Under the pieces are notes generated by a model. The model did no database searches, was not told the DNA's origin, and saw nothing but the letters and a program-made list of their open reading frames with translations. A DNA stretch of 64,000 nt from assembly GCF_023091745.1 (NCBI RefSeq), contig NC_068935.1, forward strand, positions 61,218,724 to 61,282,723, given 5' to 3'. Below, in pieces: positions 58,882 to 64,000 of this stretch (positions are counted from its first letter, which is position 1; every line of letters begins with the position of its first letter). A program made the translations under genes and the position numbers. The stretch comes from Budorcas taxicolor. Taxonomy: Eukaryota; Chordata; Mammalia; Artiodactyla; Bovidae.

Positions 58882-58961
58882 CCATAAGGAGGTAGAATGT
58901 CATGTTTGTCCTCCAGAGAAGCCAAATGCTGTTTTAGTGCTTCGAGTAAACTGTAGGGTGC
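58882..58961 (-). CDS. PICALM/AP180-like exon A (ANTH-proximal segment)
   Basis: The minus strand reads a TATCTTTAG acceptor, 80 coding nt, then a GTAAGTTG donor. The translation is APYSLLEALKQHLASLEDK followed by HDILPPY and two bases of a Gly codon. In PICALM the exon after the ANTH domain starts APSSLLDALEQHLASLEGKK, begins in phase 0 and ends after two bases of a codon, the same phases as here. AP180 has the related APSSLLETLEQHLNTLEG. The second half of the block no longer resembles PICALM. The identity is too high and too well placed for chance. Direction, phases and splice sites are read directly; the family call rests on recalled sequences. Confidence 0.7.
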
Positions 58962-58963
58962 CT

Positions 58964-59604
58964 AAAGATAATTAGGAAAAAGTTTGTTTCTTGATAGTTA
59001 TTAGCAAATTCAGACTCTTGGATATCATGAAAAGGTTCTGAAAAACAATTAGGACACCTGTCCAGCAAATGATTAAAGTGAAATTATTGCTACAAGTAAA
59101 TTCATTTTTAAAAGTAGCATTTTGGTATGAAATCAGATTTTCAGACTATGCTTTTACATACCTTTTTAAAGAAACAACAAAAAAGTCTCTTAAGATGATC
59201 AAACGGCTGCTAAAATACGTCTCCTTTGGAAACGACACTGGGCTTGAAATTATTCATTACTTATGGTTCTTTCATGAGTCACTAGATTATTAGATAAATT
59301 TCAGTGAAACATTAAGCCTAGTGGGGAAGAGGGAGAGGAGGCGAGAAGAAAACAGAGAGACAGAGAAAGAAACACAGCAGGGAACAGAGAAGCTCATTCA
59401 TGGTCTCTGGTCTCCCCTGGAATGTCATCTTCTCAACCAGGATTTCCTTGGGTGTCCTAGAGAAAACAGTACCTACCAACAATCTCTTTACCATCACCAT
59501 CTTTTCTTTTCCTTCATGGCAATGATCATCCTTGAAATTATAGGTTTCATTCTGTGTATGTTTATTGCCTGTCTCCTTGCAGTAAAATATAAAACTCTAA
59601 GGGA
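58964..59604. other. Upstream of exon A, unassigned
   Basis: Searched for the PICALM segment that normally precedes exon A (ending DIPDLSQ) and did not find it. Confidence 0.3.
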
Positions 59605-60096
59605 CTGCTGTTGAAGCTGAAACTGTAATACTTTGGCTACCTGATGCAAAGAGATGACTCATTGGAAAAGACCCTCATGCTGGGAAAGATTGAAGGTGGG
59701 AGGAGAAGGGGGCGATAGAGGATGAGATGGTTGGATGGCATCACCAGCTCAATGGACATGAAAGTGCAAGTGAAAGTGCAGTCTCTCAGTCGTGTCCGAC
59801 TCTTTGCAACCCCATGGACTGTAGCCTACCAGGCTCCTCTGTCCATGGGATTCTCCAGGCAATAGTACTGGAGTGGATTGTCATTCCCTTCTCCAGGGGA
59901 TCTTCCCAACCCAGGAATCGAACCCAGGTCTCCCGCATTGTAGACAGGCGCTTTACCGTCTGAGCCATCATGAATGTACCATGAGTTTGGGTAAACTCTG
60001 GGAGGTGGTGATGGACAGGGATGGACTGGCATGCTGCAGTCCATGGGGTGGCAAAGAGTCGGACACAACTGAGCGATTGAACTGAACTGAACTGAA
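59605..60096 (+). mobile_element. BovB LINE 3' fragment split by a SINE
   Basis: GAAGCTGAAACTGTAATAC to the GATTGAACTGAACTGAACTG end, with a Bov-tA inserted at 59761-59975. Confidence 0.9.
59761..59975 (-). mobile_element. Bov-tA SINE nested in BovB
   Basis: Reverse copy (GTCTCTCAGTCGTGTCCG to CGTCTGAGCCATCATGAA). CATGA is repeated at its edges, and the BovB phrase ATGGACATGAGTTTGGG is restored when it is removed. Confidence 0.9.
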
Positions 60097-60744
60097 AAAG
60101 ACAGTGATTTTGTCTGTTCATTGATGAATCTTGGTGTTTAGCATATAATAACTGCTTAATTGGTATTTGCCAAATGAATGTGGATGCACTCTTTCATTTT
60201 CCACTTCAATTAAAGATGGGAGAAGTGTGCTTCTTACATAAGGTCAATTCCCAACCAGGGTTCTGTGTGTCCCAGCATGTCTCCCCGATCCAATCACTCA
60301 CTCCTCAAGAAGAGTTTGTTAATAAACTACTAGAAACCACCAGGCACAAAGAATACAGCAGGTCTCACTACCTGGGGTATGGGAGAGGAGAGATATCAAA
60401 TAACCGAACGAATAAATGTCAAACAAAAGCTGTGAAAAGTACTATGAAGGAGAGGTACATGATACTTGGTGTTTAGGTGAATCTGATCAAGTGAGGGATG
60501 GCAGACAAGCAAGCTTAACAACGTAACAGCTGAGCTGAGAGCTGAGGGAGAAAAGTAGGATGGTATGAAATGAATGAGGATGACAGGGGGGCATATGGCA
60601 CAGACCACAAACAAAGGTGAACTATGTTGCCAGGGCAGGGAGAGCCAAGGGGAGCGTGGAGGAGATGAAACTGGGAGGGTTTTCGATGGTGCAAGACCTT
60701 AAACTCATGTCAACATTGTGGCGTTTGGACATTAACTTGAAAAT
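60097..60744. repeat. Probable ancient mammalian repeat
   Basis: AAGGAGAGGTACATGATACTT and GATGGTGCAAGACCTTAAAC resemble the same old repeat family as at 54.1-55.6 kb. No gene. Confidence 0.4.
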
Positions 60745-61262
60745 TGTTGTTGTTTTTCAGTCGCCAAGTCAGGTCCAACTCTTGGAGACCCCATGGACTG
60801 CAGCATGCCAGGCTTCCTTGTCACTCACCATCTCCCAGAGTTTTCCCAAGTTCATGTCCATTGCATCAGTGATGCCATCCAGCCATCTCATCCTCTGTCG
60901 CCCTCTTCTCTGCCTGTTCTCAATCTTTCCCAGCATCTGGGTCTTTTCCAATGATCCAGCTATTTGCATCAGGGAGCCAAAGTACTGGAGCTTCAGCTTC
61001 AGTATCAGTCCTTCCAATGAGTATTCAGGGTTGATTTCCTTTAAGATTGACTGGTTTGATCTCCTTGCAATCCAAGAAACTCTCAAGAATCTTCTCCAGC
61101 ATCACAGTTCAAAAGCATCAATTCTTCAGCACTCTGCCTTCTTTAAGGTCCAGTTCTCACAACTGTACATGATTACTGGAAAGACCATGGCCTTGACTAT
61201 TTGGACCTTTGTCAGCAAGGTGATGTCCTTGGTTTTCAACACACTGTTTAGGTTTAAAACTA
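60745..61262 (-). mobile_element. BovB LINE fragment, reverse half of an inverted pair
   Basis: TTTTCAGTCGCCAAGTCAGG to ACACACTGTTTAGGTTTAAA. Confidence 0.9.
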
Positions 61263-62576
61263 AATATTAAAATAATTAAGATCATGGCATCTGGCCCCAT
61301 CACTTCATGGCAAATAGAAGGGGAAAAGGTGGAAGCAGTGACAGATTTCCTACACTTGGGCTCTAAAATCACTGCCCAAATTCCAGATGTTCAAGCTGGA
61401 GTTTGAAAAGCCAGAGGAACCAGAGATCAAATTGCCAACATCCACTGGATCATCGAAAAAGCAAGAAAGTTCCAGAGAAACATCTACATCTGCTTTATTG
61501 ACTACGCCAAAGCCTCTGACCATGTGGATCTCAACAAACTGTGAAAAATTCTTCAAGAGATGAGAATACCAGACCACCTGACTTGCCTCCTGAGAAACCT
61601 GCATGCAGGTCAAGAAGCAACAGTTAGAACTGGACATGGAACAATGGACTGGTTCCAAAGTGGGAAAGGAGTACATCAAAGCTGTATATTGTCACCCTGC
61701 TTATTTAATATATTCAGAGTACATCATGCAAAAGGCTAGGCTGGATGAAGCACAAGCTGGAATCAAGATTGCCAGGAGAAATATCAGTAACCTCAGATAT
61801 GCAGATGACACCATCCTTATGGCAGAAAGTGAAGAGAACTAAAGAGCCTCTTGATGAAAGTGAAAGAGGAGAGTGAAAAAGCTGTCTTAACACTCAACAT
61901 TCAGAAAACAAAGATCATGGCACCTGGTCCCATCACTTCATTGCAAATAGATGGGGAAACAGTGGAAACAGTGTCAGACTTTATTTTGGGGGACTCCAAA
62001 ATCACTGCAGATGGTGACTGCAGCCATGGAGTCAAACACCCTTGCTTCTTGGAAGAAAAGCTATGACTAACTTAGATAGCATATTCAAAAGCAGAAACAT
62101 TACTTTGCCAATAAAGGTCCGTCTAGTCAAGGCTATGGTTTTTCCAGTAGTCATGTATGGATGTGAGAGTTGGACTATAAAGAAAGCTGAGCACCAAAGA
62201 ACTGATGCTTTTGAACTGTGGTGTTGGAGAAGACACTTGAGAGTCCCTTGGACTGCAAGGAGATACAACCAGTCAATCTTAGAGGAAATCAGTCCTGACT
62301 ATATATTGGCAGGACTGATGCTAAAGCTGAAGCTCTAATACTTTGGCCACCTGATGCAAAGAACTGACTCATTTGAAAAGACCCTGATGCTGGGAAAGAT
62401 TGAAGGTGGGAGGAGAAGGGGACAACAGAGGATGAGATGGTTGGATGGCATCACTGACTCAATGAACATGAGTTTGAGTAAACTCTGGGAGTTGGTGATG
62501 GACTGGGAAGCCTGGCATGCTGCAGTCCATGGGGTTGCAAAGAGTCAGACACGCCTCTTTGAACAACTGAAGTGAA
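61263..62576 (+). mobile_element. BovB LINE fragment, forward half of an inverted pair
   Basis: Begins with a later piece (GATCATGGCATCTGGCCCC to ATCACTGCCC), then jumps at about 61381 to an earlier piece of the element and runs to the 3' end, so it is internally rearranged. YADDTILMAESE shows RT motif C. Confidence 0.88.
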
Positions 62577-62668
62577 AATCACTGCAGATGGCAACTGCAG
62601 TCATGAAATTAGAAGACGATTGTTCTTGGCAGGAAAGCTATGACAAACCTAGACACCTTGAGAATACT
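62573..62668 (+). mobile_element. Small BovB piece following the 3' end
   Basis: AAAATCACTGCAGATGGCAAC to GACAAACCTAGACACC; a second partial copy. Confidence 0.8.
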
Positions 62669-64000
62669 GGATGACTACTGGACGGCTTTGAAGTGAGGAG
62701 TGAAATGATCAGATCTGTATTGTGAAAGTTCTCAGACCAGCATCCTGGTTGCATTGCATAAAGCAAAGTACATGGACGTGGAGCAGCGGAGAAGTGAGTT
62801 GAAGCTACATTCTTGAGCTTACGGTGGCAGAGACCAACCCTAATGCGGCTGAACTAGCAGCTGGAAAAGGGTTTAATGAAGGAAGTGTTCACAGAGGTGT
62901 GGCAGGGCTAAGGGGCCATTCTGAGAGCAACAGGGATAATGGCACAAAAGTTATCAAGAAGGGCAACACTCATCCTCCAATTAAATTTAAAAAAATAATT
63001 TTATAAAAGAAAAGAAAAGCAGCAAACACATGAGTCTGAGAAGACTCAGAGGAGGCTGGGATGATGCAGCGAAGCAGAAATCTGTTCAGAGGAATTTCCC
63101 ATCACACCAAATACGGGGACAAGGAGAAGACTTCCCCACAGACGCTTCTTAAACACATGGGCACTCTCAGCACAAAGGAATTGGAGAGTCTGTCCCTAGC
63201 CACAGGCCACAGGCCCCTGAGCAGCAGGGAGACCAGGAGGTCTGGAGTCCAGGGTGAGCTTCAAATGTTCAAACATACAAGATGGGAAAAAAGAGGGAGA
63301 GGGACCCCAAAATGATCAGAGGACTGCCAACATCAGCAGGGCAAACACACATGTACGGCAAAGGCACAAAGCATTTCTGGATCAGTCAGTCAGTCATTCA
63401 ACAAACACATAACAAAATTATTAACAGAGAGAAGTTGCCATTCCTTGCACAATGTGGGTTGGAAACATTCTTTTTTCATCCAATTTGCTTTCCAACGATT
63501 CTAGAAGAAGGGTAGGCGGGAGGCTGTCAGAGCTCTTCTGGGAAGCACCCAGTAGCCCTCTGCCCACCAAAACCATGGCCATGCCATCTAGTACGTCCCC
63601 CCGAGTTTGGGCTCCTGGAACTCTGCTGAGGAGTGCAGCCCAGGTTTGAAGTGCTTGGGTGAAAAACGAATCACAAGCAGAGGAGCCGATGCATGAGTTT
63701 TGGGGGAGTTGAACCCAACACGAATGAAAGAGCGGGGCAGGGTGGCAAGAAAAGGAGTAGACCCAGACAGACACAATGGACAGCCACTCATGGAAGGATG
63801 CTCCATGAGCCGGAGATGGGGTAGAGACCGAGGAGGAAGGATCAGCCAAGGAAGTGAGGTAGACACCTCTTCAGAAAATGGAAGGGTTTGGCTGAGCCTG
63901 AACGTGGGGAGCGTGCACTTAACATTTCCCTTCCTCGACGTAAAGTCAAGATTGTCAGAAGCATGAGAGAAACTGGCTAAGCAATGCAGAGGTGCAGAGG
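62669..64000. other. Old repeats and unassigned sequence
   Basis: GGAGTGAAATGATCAGATCTG (62.7 kb) and the 63.7-63.85 kb purine-rich part resemble the old repeat at 54.1-55.6 kb. The longest frame (minus, 63421-63849, 142 aa) has no recognisable domain. Confidence 0.35.

Larger units (their letters stand above)
52941..58961 (-). other. PICALM/AP180-like locus, partial (3' half of a gene)
   Basis: Five exon-like blocks lie on the minus strand (58.9, 56.95, 53.4, 53.25 and 52.95 kb). Three have clean AG/GT borders and translate into pieces that follow, in the same order and splice phase, the region of PICALM downstream of the ANTH domain. PICALM and AP180 (SNAP91) bind PI(4,5)P2 through ANTH and recruit clathrin and AP-2 through this downstream half. 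No ANTH exon was found up to 64,000, so the 5' part is either outside the window or lost. The frames carry no stops. However, block B lacks an AG acceptor and the C-terminus would be much shorter than in PICALM, so a decaying copy cannot be excluded. I know of no named X-linked member of this family. Confidence 0.6.

Noticed and set aside
59166..59215. Minus-strand block with TTTTAG acceptor and GTATGT donor (reads QPFDHLKRLFCCFFKK)
   Set aside because: Translation does not resemble the segment preceding exon A in PICALM (which ends DIPDLSQ); short AT-rich sequence gives such signals by chance.
63421..63849. 142-aa minus-strand frame, considered as a 5' exon of the PICALM-like gene
   Set aside because: Serine/proline-rich without any ANTH-domain signature; overlaps old repeat wording.
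1..64000. CRISPR array, phage, operon or bacterial mobile element
   Set aside because: No regularly spaced repeats, and the whole window is ruminant nuclear DNA.

Overview
The window is mammalian nuclear DNA from a ruminant, most likely a bovid. BovB (RTE-type) LINEs, Bov-tA tRNA-derived SINEs, cetartiodactyl CHR-type SINEs and ruminant L1 3' tails occupy much of it, all on a background of old L1, L2 and MIR fossils. There are no prokaryotic operons, phages or CRISPR arrays. The long open frames are mostly LINE remnants or chance frames.

The one clearly recognisable complete gene is VBP1 (prefoldin subunit 3), on the minus strand. It has six coding exons between 30,711 and 8,820, all in phase, giving 594 nt and 197 residues. 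A CpG island (about 30.08-31.26 kb) covers exon 1. It carries CCAAT boxes and a YY1-type motif that overlaps the start codon. The long 3' UTR probably ends near 7.35 kb. In human, VBP1 lies on Xq28, so the window is probably X-linked by conserved synteny (inference).

The most unusual locus is 52.94-58.96 kb, minus strand, upstream of VBP1 and in the same orientation. It has a series of short exon-like blocks with splice signals. Their translations match, in order and in splice phase, the part of the clathrin-assembly adaptors PICALM/AP180 downstream of the ANTH domain. The matched pieces are the block beginning with the APxSLL..AL.QHLASLE motif, the DLD-S--LV block and the NL-FG block that follows it. 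This looks like a divergent, intron-containing, X-linked PICALM/AP180-family paralogue or a decaying copy of one. The ANTH exons are not visible in the window, and one block has lost its acceptor AG.

Layout: 0-7.3 kb, repeats and unresolved sequence; 7.3-30.7 kb, VBP1 with repeat-filled introns; 30.1-31.3 kb, CpG-island promoter; 31.3-52.9 kb, intergenic, with a 5'-retaining but 3'-truncated L1 (40.4-43.8 kb) bounded by a perfect 16-bp direct repeat and several BovB copies, including a head-to-head pair; 52.9-59.0 kb, the PICALM/AP180-like exons; 59-64 kb, nested and inverted BovB plus old repeats. Repeat boundaries are estimates by eye and family names rest on remembered consensus phrases.
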